Notes: a model not told the origin generated them from the sequence alone. A DNA stretch of 64,000 nucleotides from Bacillus sp. FJAT-29790 (GCF_019039215.1 NZ_JAHNZZ010000003.1:166637-230636), one strand, 5' to 3'. Shown: positions 9,164 through 18,625, counted from the first letter of the stretch. Program-made: numbers and translations.

Positions 9164-9874
9164 GTGACTCAAATTGAAGCCAACTACGACAAAAAGTGTG
9201 AGTGCCGAATGTGCAAAAAGTCCTTTACTACAAATAAACTCCGTTCCAGATTTATTAAAGTTTCTAGCTACGATACAGACTTTTGCCCAGTTTACTCCCT
9301 TAGTGAGAACAATCCAATTTTGTATCATGTGAACGTCTGCCCTCAATGCGGTTTTTCTTCGACAGATGATTTTACACCCTATTTCCCACCCGGAGCTTTA
9401 GAAGTGATTGATTCAAAAGTATGTTCCCAATGGGTTCCGCATGACTTCGGTCAAAAACGAAGTATTGCCGATGCGATTAAAACGTATAAATTAGCCGTTT
9501 ATTGCGGGTTGTTAAAAAAAGAAAAGCATATCACTCTAGCAGGAATGTATTTACGGATCGCATGGCTTTATCGAAGCATTGAGAATGAAAATCAGGAACA
9601 GCGGTTTATGAAACTAGCCATTAAGGATTATTTAGAATCATATATGGCTGACGATTTTAAAGGAACCCAAGTATCAGAAGTAAGATTGCTTTATTTGATT
9701 GGAGAGCTATCACGACGGACCAATCAAATTGAACAAGCAGTCAAGTTCTTTTCGAAGGTGATCGAGCAGCAAAGCCGGACGATTGAATCGGGAATCATTG
9801 ATATGGCAAGAGATCGATGGTACGACATTCGTGAAGGTCAAAAAGCGGCACAGGAAGTACAGGAAATTATCTAA
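9164..9874 (+). CDS. DUF2225 zinc-ribbon/helical protein
   Basis: A 236-residue cytosolic protein of the DUF2225 family, function unknown. The N-terminus has two cysteine knuckles, C-x-C-x2-C (CECRMC) and C-x2-C (VCPQCGFSS), probably binding zinc. The rest is predicted TPR-like helices (residues 105-235, with IADAIKTYKLAVYCGLL and repeated basic/acidic helices). I choose the GTG at 9164, eight bases after GGAGG; an in-frame GTG at 9155 overlaps the ribosome site. It ends at an unusual compound terminator shared with yuzB. Confidence 0.8.
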   Translation: MTQIEANYDKKCECRMCKKSFTTNKLRSRFIKVSSYDTDFCPVYSLSENNPILYHVNVCPQCGFSSTDDFTPYFPPGALEVIDSKVCSQWVPHDFGQKRSIADAIKTYKLAVYCGLLKKEKHITLAGMYLRIAWLYRSIENENQEQRFMKLAIKDYLESYMADDFKGTQVSEVRLLYLIGELSRRTNQIEQAVKFFSKVIEQQSRTIESGIIDMARDRWYDIREGQKAAQEVQEII

Positions 9875-9955
9875 AAAATCCCCTGCCAATGAACTGCACC
9901 CCAATTGTTAGACACCATCTAACAATTGGAGTGCTTTTCACAAAGGGGATTTTTT
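9873..9955. terminator. Compound bidirectional terminator containing an IS3-like inverted pair
   Basis: Outer arms AAAAAATCCCCT (9873) and AGGGGATTTTTT (9944) enclose an inner inverted repeat, 9890-9940, whose arms match at about 20 of 23 positions (TGAACTGCACCCCAATTG... and its inverse). It separates the convergent DUF2225 gene and yuzB and should stop both. Confidence 0.75.
9890..9940. mobile_element. Possible IS3-family inverted-end remnant (MITE-like)
   Basis: The two arms resemble the ends of IS3/IS150-type elements, TGAACTGCACCCCAATTGTT followed by AGAC, facing each other with four bases between. It looks as if everything between two IS ends was lost. Recognition of the IS family is from memory of the typical end sequence and was not searched. 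Confidence 0.4.
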
Positions 9956-9959
9956 AAAT

Positions 9960-10199
9960 TTAATACATCGGATTTTCTTCTAAAAATTGATATATATTTT
10001 CGACCAGTTCATCTGGTGTACTACCAGTAACCACTTCCCCATTTACGAGTGCGAAATGGGATTCTGCACACTTTCCGCAATAGCCGAGACAGCCGTACTC
10101 AATCACATCAAGATCATAGTCCTTTTCTAAAATCTCCAATGCCTTTTGCGATCCGCTAGCTAGGTTGCTGAAACAAAATTCGATGATTGGCTTTATCAC
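9960..10199 (-). CDS. yuzB: YuzB (DUF1450)
   Basis: A 79-residue cysteine-rich protein matching B. subtilis YuzB. It has [19 protein letters not shown] at the N-terminus and the cluster [13 protein letters not shown] near residue 39, a 2Fe-2S/thioredoxin-like ferredoxin arrangement; role unproven. The start is the GTG at 10199 behind AAAGAGGTGATA. The longer open frame to 10256 reads into repeat family B and is not real. It is convergent with the DUF2225 gene. Confidence 0.88.
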   Translation of the reverse strand: MIKPIIEFCFSNLASGSQKALEILEKDYDLDVIEYGCLGYCGKCAESHFALVNGEVVTGSTPDELVENIYQFLEENPMY

Positions 10200-10212
10200 T
10201 ACTATCACCTCT

Positions 10213-10466
10213 TTACTAAGAAAAGCGCAAGGCGCCCGATTATCGGCGACAAGCATAAGACGAGCCGGCTAAAAGGTTGTTCTTTAACCTTTTGGACGGA
10301 TTGACCGAAATGAGAGGCGACTGTTCAGGGACGACAGCATAAGACAAGCCCTGCAGGAAGGCGTCCTTTGCCTTCTGGAGGGTTTGGCTTATGACTCGAG
10401 TCCCTAGGAGCCGCAACTAGACACCCTTATGACCTCGAGCCGATGGCGCCTGGAGCTAGACAGTTA
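10213..10466. repeat. Intergenic repeat family B, copy 2 (longest)
   Basis: It opens with AAAAGCGCAAGGCGCCCG and closes with GGCGCCTGGAGCTAGACAG. The interior is GC-rich and self-complementary in several places, for example AAAAGGTTGTTCTTTAACCTTTT and GGAAGGCGTCCTTTGCCTTC. It shares both ends with the copies at 2215 and 53525. Confidence 0.75.
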
Positions 10467-10703
10467 TCTAACTTCAAAAAGCTTATACTTTCTTTTAAAA
10501 TAATGCTACCTTTTTTCATTGAAATCCGCAATAATATTTACCTCTGCAGGGCGAACCTTTTTCCCGTTTTTCCATTACGATTCTTTTGCCATTGGAACTG
10601 GGCTTTTAACACGTTCTGTCGAAACTTGTCAAGTTCTTACCTTATAAGTGTTGTGGTTTGGTCACAATTTAGTTATACTTTTTAGTGGATTAGGGTTAAT
10701 TGT

Positions 10704-10731
10704 TTTACATTTATCGAAATAATGTTACAAT
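10704..10731 (+). promoter_or_regulatory. Sigma-A promoter of yutJ
   Basis: TTTACA (10704) and TACAAT (10726) are separated by 16 bp, about 55 bp upstream of the yutJ ATG. Confidence 0.5.
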
Positions 10732-10785
10732 ATTTTATTTTTCAAATAATCTTTTTTTAGAATCGATATAAAGGGGAATTACAAA

Positions 10786-11853
10786 ATGAAGAATCTCGTG
10801 ATACTCGGCGGAGGCTATGGAGGAATGAGAGCGCTTGCCCGCCTTTTGCCAAATCACCTTCCGGAAGATGTATCAATTACATTAATTGACCGCGTACCTT
10901 ACCATTGTTTAAAAACTGAATATTACGCCTTAGTAGCAGGTACGATATCTGATCAGGATGTGCGGGTAACTTATCCAGAGCATCCTAGACTGAATATTAA
11001 GTATGGGGAGATTTCCGGAGTTAATCTTGAAGAAAAAAAAGTGCTGCTGGAAGACGAAAGTCCAGTCTCATACGATGACTTAATCATTGGTCTAGGCTGT
11101 GAAGATAAATACCATAATGTTCCTGGTGCAGATATCCATACCCACAGTATCCAGACGATTGAAAAATCACGTGCCACCTATCAGGCATTAAATAACTTAA
11201 TTCCTGGCTCAGTCGTAGCGATCGTCGGAGCTGGTTTAAGCGGTGTTGAATTGGCGTCAGAACTATATGAAAGCCGACCGGATTTAAAAATAAAATTATT
11301 TGACAGGGGCAGTCATATCCTATCTGCATTCCCTGAAAGACTAAGCTTGTATGTAGAAAACTGGTTTAATACCCATGGTGTTGAAATTATAAGTCATTCC
11401 AATGTTACCCGTGTAGAAGAGAACGTTCTTTATAACCACGATGAGCCTGTACCATGCGATGCCATCGTTTGGACTGCAGGAATTCAGCCGAATCAAGTTG
11501 TTCGCGATATGGAAGTCGAAAAGGATCCACAAGGCCGAGTCATTCTTACTAAACACCATAACATTCCTAATAATGAACATGTATATGTTGTCGGTGACTG
11601 TGCAAGCTTGCCCCATGCACCTAGTGCCCAGCTTGCAGAAGGCCAGGCCGAGCAAATTGTTCAAATCCTATTAAAACGTTGGAAAGGTGAAGAACTACCA
11701 GAGTCTTTACCGCAAATTAAACTTAAAGGAGTACTTGGATCTTTAGGCAAAAGGCATGGATTCGGAATGGTTGCTGACCGAGCAATCACCGGCCGTGTAG
11801 CACGTATTCTAAAATCAGGTATATTGTGGATGTATAAACATCATAGAGGGTAA
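10786..11853 (+). CDS. yutJ: YutJ: NADH dehydrogenase-like flavoprotein
   Basis: A 355-residue Ndh-2-like oxidoreductase that matches B. subtilis YutJ end to end. FAD motif LGGGYGGMRAL lies at residues 6-16, NAD motif IVGAGLSGVELASE near 147, and the second FAD motif VYVVGDCASLPHAPSAQLAEGQA near 268. It ends LWMYKHHRG. It lacks the long C-terminal membrane-anchoring tail of classical Ndh, so the electron acceptor is uncertain. Together with yumB and yumC it is the third NAD(P)H flavoenzyme within 6 kb, interspersed with Fe-S and thiol genes. Confidence 0.93.
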   Translation: MKNLVILGGGYGGMRALARLLPNHLPEDVSITLIDRVPYHCLKTEYYALVAGTISDQDVRVTYPEHPRLNIKYGEISGVNLEEKKVLLEDESPVSYDDLIIGLGCEDKYHNVPGADIHTHSIQTIEKSRATYQALNNLIPGSVVAIVGAGLSGVELASELYESRPDLKIKLFDRGSHILSAFPERLSLYVENWFNTHGVEIISHSNVTRVEENVLYNHDEPVPCDAIVWTAGIQPNQVVRDMEVEKDPQGRVILTKHHNIPNNEHVYVVGDCASLPHAPSAQLAEGQAEQIVQILLKRWKGEELPESLPQIKLKGVLGSLGKRHGFGMVADRAITGRVARILKSGILWMYKHHRG

Positions 11854-11860
11854 AGATAAA

Positions 11861-11900
11861 AGAAAAAACGGGTCTGGATTCTACATCCAGACCCATTTTT
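11861..11900. terminator. Bidirectional terminator between yutJ and yuzD
   Basis: A perfect 10-bp stem GGGTCTGGAT/ATCCAGACCC with a 5-nt loop, T run on the plus side and A run on the other. It serves the convergent yutJ and yuzD. Confidence 0.9.
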
Positions 11901-11923
11901 AGTCTAAGGGATTAGCTATTTTC

Positions 11924-12250
11924 TTATTCTGGTTTATACCCATGCTTCTCCATTTCGGCATAAACCGTTTTCAATTTAGGATTTCCTTCTCCTACCACTT
12001 CATCTTCAATTAATACGACCGGATAAAACATGTCCTCATCAATTACTCTTTGAGCATAGCTTTTCTTATCAGCATCCTCCGGTGGATTATGGATGTCAAC
12101 ATATGAAATTTGAAATGGTTGGTTTGGATATTTTCTAGTAAGAGCTGCTCCTAGCCATTCGTAGGTTTCTTTTGAAGAAGGCAGGTTTACACAACTTGGG
12201 CAAAGCACCTCTGCTCCATAAATAGTTATTTCTACTTGTCTATTCATCAT
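11924..12250 (-). CDS. yuzD: YuzD (DUF1462), thioredoxin-like
   Basis: A 108-residue protein matching YuzD. The N-terminus reads VEITIYGAEVLCPSCVNLPSS, a beta strand followed by a CxxC at a thioredoxin active-site position. Then come QISYVDIHNPPED and a Pro-containing segment FYPVVLIEDEVVGEG typical of the thioredoxin cis-proline strand. It is probably a small thiol-disulfide or Fe-S related protein; no activity is established. Start ATG behind GGGGGAAAAG. It is divergent from yutI, an Fe-S scaffold gene. Confidence 0.87.
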   Translation of the reverse strand: MMNRQVEITIYGAEVLCPSCVNLPSSKETYEWLGAALTRKYPNQPFQISYVDIHNPPEDADKKSYAQRVIDEDMFYPVVLIEDEVVGEGNPKLKTVYAEMEKHGYKPE

Positions 12251-12422
12251 CTTTTCCCCCTTTTTTTCTGAAAATGAATCAAACAGTACCTAAATTTCAT
12301 TTTACAACATTATGATACTAAAAACTTAAGAAAGTTCTTCCGTTAGAAGGAAATCGGTCTCTTTAAATAGATTTTTATAACCAAAATGATTATAATAAGG
12401 ATAAAGAAAGGAGTAGATTTCA

Positions 12423-12662
12423 ATGGCAGAACAAACAACAATGATCGAACAAGTTCAAGAAGTATTAGATAAATTGCGCCCATTCCTTCTACGCGATGGA
12501 GGAGACTGTGAATTAGTTGACGTAGAAGACGGGATTGTTAAACTTCGCTTATTAGGAGCTTGCGGTACTTGCCCGAGTTCAACCATCACTTTAAAAGCCG
12601 GTATTGAGCGCGCCCTTTTAGAAGAAGTGCCAGGCGTAGTAGAAGTGGAGCAAGTATTCTAA
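12423..12662 (+). CDS. yutI: YutI: NifU C-terminal-like Fe-S protein
   Basis: A 79-residue Nfu-type Fe-S carrier, the stand-alone C-terminal domain of NifU. It has the conserved CxxC in [16 protein letters not shown] near residues 45-48 and a preceding [14 protein letters not shown]. It is expected to bind a bridging 4Fe-4S cluster in a dimer and deliver it to targets. ATG start behind AAAGGAGTAGA. Monocistronic, with a strong terminator 30 bp downstream. Confidence 0.95.
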   Translation: MAEQTTMIEQVQEVLDKLRPFLLRDGGDCELVDVEDGIVKLRLLGACGTCPSSTITLKAGIERALLEEVPGVVEVEQVF

Positions 12663-12693
12663 TTAGAATAGCGTATAAAGCTTGGAGCAATGT

Positions 12694-12726
12694 AAAAGCG
12701 ATGTCTTGTGGACATCGCTTTTTTTC
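12694..12726 (+). terminator. Terminator of yutI
   Basis: AAAGCGATGTC pairs perfectly with GACATCGCTTT around TTGTG, followed by a T tract. Confidence 0.9.
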
Positions 12727-12803
12727 TTTATTGAATATATTGACTGAACCTTCATGAGGACCACTTTTTCCCATGGGAGGTGTTTTCGGGCTTTATAAAC
12801 ATG

Positions 12804-13736
12804 CTAAGCATGGACACCTTTCATCCCGTTTGTCTGTGATGAATAAACCCTACTGCCGATCTGGTCAATTTCTAAACAAAGGTATTCCATTTCCGGGAGG
12901 ATATTGCGCAAGCCTGCTGCAATCCCGGGTGCCTTGCCTGCTTCCGCCAAACAAAGTACAGTTGGACCCGCGCCGCTTAGAGCCACCCCAAATGCACCAA
13001 GGTTTGGTGCTTTCTCTTCAATTACAGCAAGATGGGGGACCATTTTTTTCCGATAAGGATGATGATATAAATCGGCCTTCATCATTTTCCCTGCTAAAGT
13101 AAAGTTGCTGTTTAATAAGGACGCAATAAGGACATTCGCAACAGCCCCTGCTTGAACAGCCTCTTTATATGAAAAATTGTCAGGCAATACGCCCCTTGAT
13201 TCTTTCGTCAAAAGTTCTTCTTTAGGAACGACGGCAACGACGTCCATTGCAAGATGGTGGAAGGCTTCTGCACTAACTTCAGTTTCAGATTGGCAGCCGA
13301 TGACCAAGCCCCCCAATAAGGAGGCTCCTACATTATCCGGGTGTCCCTCGATCCTAGATGCTAATTCTAGCTTCTCCTGCTTCGTCAATTCAAGCCCGCA
13401 CAATGCATCCGCTAATTCAATTCCTGCTACAATCGCTGCAGCGCTGGAACCGAGCCCTCTTGCAAGGGGAATATCGCTTGTTACCTGGATTCTGCAGCCC
13501 GGGAGCTTTTGATTATATTTCTTAGCCGTTTTGATTGCAATTTGAAAGATAAAATTCGTTTCATCCTTCGGGTAGATCGCTAAATGCTTTGATAAAGGGA
13601 CGATCTCCCAGTTTTCCGCTCTGACTACCTCTAAGGTTAAATAGACATTCAATGCTAATCCAATTGAATCGAAGCCAGGCCCTAGATTGGCAGAACTTCC
13701 GGGAACTTTGATGATGAGCATTTCACCCTCGCTCAT
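12804..13736 (-). CDS. thrB: Homoserine kinase
   Basis: A 310-residue GHMP-family kinase that phosphorylates homoserine with ATP, the fourth step of threonine synthesis from aspartate. Motif 1 is [15 protein letters not shown] at residues 11-25, the ATP-binding glycine loop [16 protein letters not shown] near 90, and motif 3 [12 protein letters not shown] near 260. Its ATG overlaps the thrC stop as ATGA, so translation is coupled. It is the last gene of hom-thrC-thrB. I see no clear intrinsic terminator downstream. Confidence 0.97.
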   Translation of the reverse strand: MSEGEMLIIKVPGSSANLGPGFDSIGLALNVYLTLEVVRAENWEIVPLSKHLAIYPKDETNFIFQIAIKTAKKYNQKLPGCRIQVTSDIPLARGLGSSAAAIVAGIELADALCGLELTKQEKLELASRIEGHPDNVGASLLGGLVIGCQSETEVSAEAFHHLAMDVVAVVPKEELLTKESRGVLPDNFSYKEAVQAGAVANVLIASLLNSNFTLAGKMMKADLYHHPYRKKMVPHLAVIEEKAPNLGAFGVALSGAGPTVLCLAEAGKAPGIAAGLRNILPEMEYLCLEIDQIGSRVYSSQTNGMKGVHA

Positions 13737-14794
13737 ACATGGACAACTCCCTTTATGTGTTCAGCAACAGCAAGCTCATCATTTGGCAATGAAACTGGCT
13801 TAATCGGGCTGCAATCAATCGCTACGTTCGGATCCTTCAGACCATTTCCAGTCAAAATAGCGACAACTCTTGTTTTATGCGGGATATCTCCATTGCGAAG
13901 CTGTTTATAGATTCCTGCCAACGAAGCACATGAAGCCGGCTCAGCAAAAATCCCCTCTGTGGACGCTAATTTACGGTACATGCTAATAATTTCCTCATCG
14001 CTTACTTCATCAATTCTGCCACCTGATTCCTCCAAGGCTGCCGTCGCTAAATGCCAGCTTGCAGGGTTGCCGATTCGGATCGCAGTAGCGATCGTTTCAG
14101 GGTTTTCAAATACTTTCCCATGGACGATCGCTGCTGAGCCTTCTGCCTCAAATCCATGCATCTTCGGAAGTCCAGTATCCTTCCCTTCATGGTATTCTTT
14201 AAAACCTTTCCAATAAGCACTAATATTCCCGGCATTCCCGACTGGAAGAGCAAGAATATCCGGTGCGCCCCCCAACTGGTCGCAAATTTCAAAAGCACCT
14301 GTTTTTTGACCCTCAAGGCGGTAAGGATTAACCGAGTTTACTAGCGTAATAGGCTCTGTCTCGCTTATCTTTCTAACCATTGCTAATGCATCGTCAAAGT
14401 TCCCTTCAATGGAAATGACTTCTGCACCGTACATGACTGCCTGAGCAAGCTTACCCATGGCAATTTTCCCTTCTGGAATAACGACAATGCATCTCATCCC
14501 TGCTCTTGCAGCATAAGCCGCTGCCGCTGCAGAGGTATTCCCTGTAGAAGCACAGATGACCGTCTCGCTGCCTTCTTCCTTTGCCTTCGCTACAGCCATA
14601 ACCATTCCCCGATCTTTAAAAGAACCAGTTGGATTCGTACCCTCCGTTTTTACATAAAGGTCAATTCCCCATTCTGTTGATAATTTATCGAGTCTGATTA
14701 AAGGCGTATTTCCTTCATTTAACGTAAGTAATGGCGTATTTTCATTTATAGGCAAAAATTCTTTATATGTTTTTAATAATCCTTCCCATCTCAT
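13733..14794 (-). CDS. thrC: Threonine synthase
   Basis: A 353-residue PLP enzyme that converts O-phosphohomoserine to threonine. The PLP lysine lies in TGSFKDRGM near residue 59, with the family block [19 protein letters not shown] near 80 and the phosphate-cradle glycine run PVGNAGN near 180. Length fits the short bacterial form. It overlaps hom and thrB by four bases on each side (ATGA junctions). Confidence 0.97.
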   Translation of the reverse strand: MRWEGLLKTYKEFLPINENTPLLTLNEGNTPLIRLDKLSTEWGIDLYVKTEGTNPTGSFKDRGMVMAVAKAKEEGSETVICASTGNTSAAAAAYAARAGMRCIVVIPEGKIAMGKLAQAVMYGAEVISIEGNFDDALAMVRKISETEPITLVNSVNPYRLEGQKTGAFEICDQLGGAPDILALPVGNAGNISAYWKGFKEYHEGKDTGLPKMHGFEAEGSAAIVHGKVFENPETIATAIRIGNPASWHLATAALEESGGRIDEVSDEEIISMYRKLASTEGIFAEPASCASLAGIYKQLRNGDIPHKTRVVAILTGNGLKDPNVAIDCSPIKPVSLPNDELAVAEHIKGVVHV

Positions 14795-16089
14795 ACGTTT
14801 GCACTTCCTTCCACTCTGTAAGAACTCTCGATTGTCTTAACGGCATGCAAATCTCTTAATTTTACTAAAATATCCTCGTAATCTTGTAGAGATGCTTGAT
14901 GAGTAACCAGAACAATCTCAGCAAGGTCTTTATCTTTCAGTGGTAATTGAAGAATCTTTTCAAAACTAACATGGTGCTCAGAGAAGATAGAAGTAATATT
15001 GGCAAACACACCGACTTCATCTCTGACATGCAACCTTAAGAAATATTTTGAATAGCTTTCATTTGCCGCTTTTAATTTCTTTTCATATTGTGGAGTCGCA
15101 GCACTTGTTCCATTTACACCAAGACGCATGTTTTTCATGACCGCGACGAGATCAGAAACAACGGCTGTGGCTGTTGGCAGGCTTCCAGCTCCTGGTCCAT
15201 AAAACATCGTTTCACCAACCGCTTCACCGTGTACATAAACCGCATTATATTCATCATTGACAGATGCAAGCGGATGAGATTCTGCCAATAGCGTAGGCTG
15301 TACGCTAACCTCCACTTTTTCACCTTCTCTGTCGGCAATCCCGATTAGCTTCATCACATAGCCTAGTTGTTTCCCATATTGTAAATCTTCTTCCGTAATC
15401 CCCGTAATCCCCTTTACTTTCACATCATCCAAATCAATTTTCATCGAAAATCCTAGTGTGGATAGGATTGCCATTTTTCTCGCTGCATCGAGTCCCTCCA
15501 CATCAGCTGTCGGATCTGATTCTGCATAACCAAGCTCTTGCGCTTCCTTCAATACTTCCTCATAGGCGCTTCCTTGTTTGCTCATCTTAGTTAAAATAAA
15601 ATTGGTCGTTCCATTGACGATTCCCATCATTTTTGTAATCCGGTCAGATGCTAGTCCATCTGCAAGACTTCTTAAGATCGGAATTCCGCCCCCAACACTC
15701 GCATCATAGAAAAGATCACAGCCATTCTCTGAAGCAATTGTCAGTAACTCCGCGCCGTGGACAGCCATTAAATCCTTATTAGCCGTTACCACATGTTTTC
15801 GATTAATTAATGCCTTTTTTATATATTGTTTTGTCTCGTTTACGCCTCCAATTACTTCAATGACTACATCGATTTCCGGATCACTGATAATATCTTCTGG
15901 ATCGGTTGTTAGCATCGCCTGATCTACATGAACAGCCCGACCTTTATCTAAGTCCTTTACAAGGATCTTTTTCACTTTCACTGAACATCCTACTTGGTGC
16001 ATAAGCTTATCCTGATGATTCTCAATGATTTTCACGACTCCTGAACCTACTGTTCCTAACCCTAATAAGCCGATTGAGATTGACTCCAT
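14791..16089 (-). CDS. hom: Homoserine dehydrogenase
   Basis: A 432-residue NAD(P)-dependent enzyme that reduces aspartate semialdehyde to homoserine. Rossmann motif [11 protein letters not shown] lies at residues 7-17, the catalytic-domain stretch [11 protein letters not shown] near 160, [14 protein letters not shown] near 193, and a C-terminal ACT domain (about 350-430) that normally mediates threonine feedback. It heads the hom-thrC-thrB operon. A well-formed sigma-A promoter lies at 16149-16177, with about 60 bases of leader, too short for a T-box. Confidence 0.97.
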   Translation of the reverse strand: MESISIGLLGLGTVGSGVVKIIENHQDKLMHQVGCSVKVKKILVKDLDKGRAVHVDQAMLTTDPEDIISDPEIDVVIEVIGGVNETKQYIKKALINRKHVVTANKDLMAVHGAELLTIASENGCDLFYDASVGGGIPILRSLADGLASDRITKMMGIVNGTTNFILTKMSKQGSAYEEVLKEAQELGYAESDPTADVEGLDAARKMAILSTLGFSMKIDLDDVKVKGITGITEEDLQYGKQLGYVMKLIGIADREGEKVEVSVQPTLLAESHPLASVNDEYNAVYVHGEAVGETMFYGPGAGSLPTATAVVSDLVAVMKNMRLGVNGTSAATPQYEKKLKAANESYSKYFLRLHVRDEVGVFANITSIFSEHHVSFEKILQLPLKDKDLAEIVLVTHQASLQDYEDILVKLRDLHAVKTIESSYRVEGSANV

Positions 16090-16148
16090 TTTTTATTCCC
16101 CTCTCACATTGTTCTTCCTATATGTACATTTGTATTTATATAGTAGAC

Positions 16149-16177
16149 ATTATAATGCTAATTTTTAGTTATTACAA
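16149..16177 (-). promoter_or_regulatory. Sigma-A promoter of the hom operon
   Basis: On the minus strand TTGTAA (16177-16172) and TATAAT (16154-16149) are separated by exactly 17 bp, about 60 bp before the hom ATG. Confidence 0.65.
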
Positions 16178-16214
16178 TAGTTATTTTTAGCCCAATTTTG
16201 TGAAATCGCTTTCT

Positions 16215-16430
16215 TGCATGCTCTGACCAACTTTTTTAAAGGCTCTGTTAATCTTGACTGTTGATTTCCGCTCCAGGTGCTCGCTTTCCGCGGGCGATCC
16301 GAAAGCCTCCTCGTTGCTATCTCTCCTGCGGGGTCTCTTAGACTCACTTTCCCGCAGGAGTCTCGCACCTTCCGCTCCAATCAACAAAGTGCAAAAATCA
16401 ACAGTATGCTTTAACACAGCCTTTTTAAAA
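16215..16430. repeat. GC-rich intergenic repeat family A, copy 2
   Basis: GTTGATTTCCGCTCCAGG ... CTTTCCGCGGGCGA ... GAAAGCCTCCTCG ... CCTGCGGGGTCTC ... CCCGCAGGAGTC ... CCGCTCCAATCAAC. The ends GTTGATT/AATCAAC and the inner CCTGCGGG/CCCGCAGG arms are complementary, so a transcript would fold. It lies between the hom promoter and yutH. Confidence 0.85.
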
Positions 16431-16510
16431 AAAGTAGATTTTTAAAGCTTCACAACAAATAAATGCACCCATTTTAAAGGGTGCATCGTCATACCTAAAT
16501 AATGAAGTCT

Positions 16511-17518
16511 TTACTTTTTCAGCCAACCAAGTGTCGGGATTTTCCATTTATGAACTGGGACTTTCGCAAACTCAAAAAAACCACTTAAAAAACGCTCATG
16601 GTCATCTGATTGCTGCAAAAATTTTTCTAGTCTTTCTTCGAGCATTTTTTTCTGCTGCTCCGAGTTTGTACTATAATAAGATTCAATACAATTAAAATAA
16701 TGAAGCGGACAAAGAATCCGAGCATAATAAAGCCGCCATGAAAAAGAAGACAGAGGGACAAGACTTTGATAATCAGTGATCAATTGCAGGAGCTCTGGCT
16801 CGTAAGTTCGAATGTTTTGAAAATATTTCTCTCTCGTCCACTCCGCGAGATCCCTTGAAGCATGATCAAAAACCCAGTCGAATGGATTTTTCAAATAATA
16901 TGATTCCCCCCATGTATCGGCGGTGAACCTTTCATGGCAGATCGTGCCGCTATCGGTTATGGCAGGCTCATCATCAAGCTCTGTATCGACAAGGTATTGG
17001 ATCGCATTCTCAGCGATTCCCATATAATATGGGAATGATTCGATAAACATCCGTTCAAAATCATTATCTGGCTGACCGAAAAGCATGCCATTCCAAACCT
17101 TCTCCATTTGATCGAGTCTCGTTTCCCATAATTGCTTCCACTGGCCAATCCTGCTCATCTTTTTCACGGGAAAGGAAACAGATCTGCCCCGATAATGAAA
17201 TCTTGCCAGCTTCCTTCCAATACGATTTAATTTCCGATTCTGAACATGCTGGTTCATTAACACACAATATCGCTCATTTTCCCATTCGCTAATTTGCTTT
17301 CCATCCTTCGTTTTCAAAAAAGTACTGCTATATTTTTCGCCGCTGTTAGTTAGATGATCAGCCATTTGTTCTAATTCAGACAGTTCTTCATCATCTACCC
17401 CACCGGCAGGTACAAGGAAATAGATTTGTCCCTGTTTCATACAAGCATGATATTTTCCCGCCTGGACCTCTTCCTCTGCCTGTATCCCATATTGACTTCT
17501 CAGTATTTTCTTTAACAT
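16511..17518 (-). CDS. yutH: YutH: spore coat-associated CotS-like protein
   Basis: A roughly 335-residue protein of the CotS/YutH kinase-like family associated with the endospore coat. It opens MLKKILRSQYGIQAEEEVQAGKY and carries GRKLARFHYRGRSVSFP, the fold element of aminoglycoside-phosphotransferase-like proteins, but the catalytic HxDxxxxN loop of true kinases is not evident. The start is the ATG at 17518, seven bases after AAAGAGG, in preference to a GTG at 17524. Expression in the mother cell during sporulation is expected from B. subtilis; no sigma-K promoter was confirmed here. Confidence 0.85.
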   Translation of the reverse strand: MLKKILRSQYGIQAEEEVQAGKYHACMKQGQIYFLVPAGGVDDEELSELEQMADHLTNSGEKYSSTFLKTKDGKQISEWENERYCVLMNQHVQNRKLNRIGRKLARFHYRGRSVSFPVKKMSRIGQWKQLWETRLDQMEKVWNGMLFGQPDNDFERMFIESFPYYMGIAENAIQYLVDTELDDEPAITDSGTICHERFTADTWGESYYLKNPFDWVFDHASRDLAEWTREKYFQNIRTYEPELLQLITDYQSLVPLSSFSWRLYYARILCPLHYFNCIESYYSTNSEQQKKMLEERLEKFLQQSDDHERFLSGFFEFAKVPVHKWKIPTLGWLKK

Positions 17519-17716
17519 CTCCACACCTCTTTCAAAAAGGTCTCCATAGGCATATATATGAAGGTCTGAGGCAAAACTTGTATTTTTCTTGAATAAGTCT
17601 ATTCGCTCAGGATAAGATGAAGAGGAATGATTGTCGCGATCAGACAGCTTACAATGGCATTTTCCGAATGATCAGCGTATATATATAATGAAAATAAACA
17701 GAAAAAGGTGAAGCCA

Positions 17717-18217
17717 ATGAACGAAGGAAAACCAGTAGATTTAACGGAGCAAACAGCGCGGAAATGGCTAAAAGAGCGGGGGGTAGAAATTCAGGATATA
17801 GCGGACCTAGTCTTCTTTCTTCAGGAAAAATACCATCCAAATTTACAAATGGAGGATTGTATTCAAAACGTTGAGCGCGTCCTATCCAAAAGGGAAGTGC
17901 AAAACGCCGTCTTAACAGGCATTCAACTTGATGTGTTAGCCGAAGAAAAAAAACTCCTTGAACCTTTACAGTCGATCATCGAATCGGATGAGGGATTATA
18001 CGGGGCGGATGAAGTGTTAGCCTTATCGATTGTAAACGTTTATGGATCAATTGGGTTCACAAACTTCGGTTATATTGATAAATTGAAGCCTGGGATTTTA
18101 AAGGATCTTAATGATAAAAATTCAGGCAAGTGCCATACATTCTTAGATGACATTGTCGGGGCGATCGCAGCAGCTGCTTCTAGTCGGTTGGCTCATAGGG
18201 CGCATGGGGTGAAGTAA
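17717..18217 (+). CDS. yutG: YutG: PgpA-type phosphatidylglycerophosphatase
   Basis: A 166-residue PgpA-family protein, expected to remove phosphate from phosphatidylglycerophosphate or a related lipid phosphate. Family blocks seen: YHPNLQMEDCIQNVERVLSKREV near residues 40-60, and the acidic FLDDIVGAIAAAASSRLAHR at the C-terminus. The family's metal site uses such aspartates. Unlike Gram-negative PgpA it has no obvious transmembrane helices. Start ATG behind AAAAAGGTG. It is divergent from yutH and is the last backbone gene before the polysaccharide island. Confidence 0.88.
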   Translation: MNEGKPVDLTEQTARKWLKERGVEIQDIADLVFFLQEKYHPNLQMEDCIQNVERVLSKREVQNAVLTGIQLDVLAEEKKLLEPLQSIIESDEGLYGADEVLALSIVNVYGSIGFTNFGYIDKLKPGILKDLNDKNSGKCHTFLDDIVGAIAAAASSRLAHRAHGVK

Positions 18218-18223
18218 GCAAGT

Positions 18224-18260
18224 AAAAACGGATGGAGCGCCTTCCTTTCCATCCGTTTTC
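18224..18260 (+). terminator. Terminator of yutG
   Basis: AAAACGGATGGA pairs perfectly with TCCATCCGTTTT around an 11-nt loop on the plus strand. Confidence 0.85.
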
Positions 18261-18625
18261 TATGTGAATCATTCATTGTCGATCGGCTTACCCAGAACTT
18301 GGCCTTTTATGACAGAGGAATAACAAGCGCAGTGAAAGTAGGCCGAGCGACATTTACATACTGGAATCATGAATGTTTGATGATACTTTTAATCCTCTAG
18401 CACTGCTTGTATATATTTATTCAAATGAGTGGATTTTCGTGTGGGACAATCAGCAAACATACGAAAATATGATGTCTTCCCATCAAAAACAAAACGAAGT
18501 TTAAAAGTAGAAAGGATGCTGGGTACTTGCCCAAAAAGTACAAAACAAAAAGGGCGCCTCAAAATCAAAGTCTGGATTAAGAACCGCCCATTATTTTTAA
18601 AAAATATGCCAAGCATTAGCTTTCC
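18261..18625. other. Left junction of the polysaccharide island
   Basis: About 365 bp between the yutG terminator and galE. No gene is recognised. One minus-strand open frame (18389-18616) is listed separately with low confidence. No att site, tRNA or IS end is visible. Confidence 0.5.
18389..18616 (-). CDS. Doubtful 75-residue open frame after galE
   Basis: It begins 10 bp after the galE stop with a usable AAGGAAAGC ribosome site. The product, rich in Phe, Leu and Arg, has no recognisable domain or membrane pattern. An opposing frame at 18429-18629 is equally open, which argues that neither is real. Confidence 0.15.
   Translation of the reverse strand: MLGIFFKNNGRFLIQTLILRRPFCFVLFGQVPSILSTFKLRFVFDGKTSYFRMFADCPTRKSTHLNKYIQAVLED

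Larger units (their letters stand above)
10200..10785. other. 587-bp spacer: repeat plus yutJ promoter
   Basis: It contains repeat family B copy 2 (10213-10466), about 240 bp of AT-rich DNA without a recognisable gene, and a sigma-A promoter for yutJ at 10704-10731. Confidence 0.6.
16090..16510. other. 421-bp spacer between yutH and hom
   Basis: It contains the hom promoter (16149-16177) and repeat family A copy 2 (16215-16430). Overlapping short frames on both strands here are translations of the repeat. No terminator for yutH stands out. Confidence 0.6.

Noticed and set aside
16090-16160. T-box or other riboswitch upstream of hom
   Set aside because: A clear promoter leaves only about 55-60 nt of leader, too short for a T-box; no terminator/antiterminator pair is seen.
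16165-16445. Three overlapping open frames of 63-76 residues
   Set aside because: They read the same repeat family A copy on both strands.
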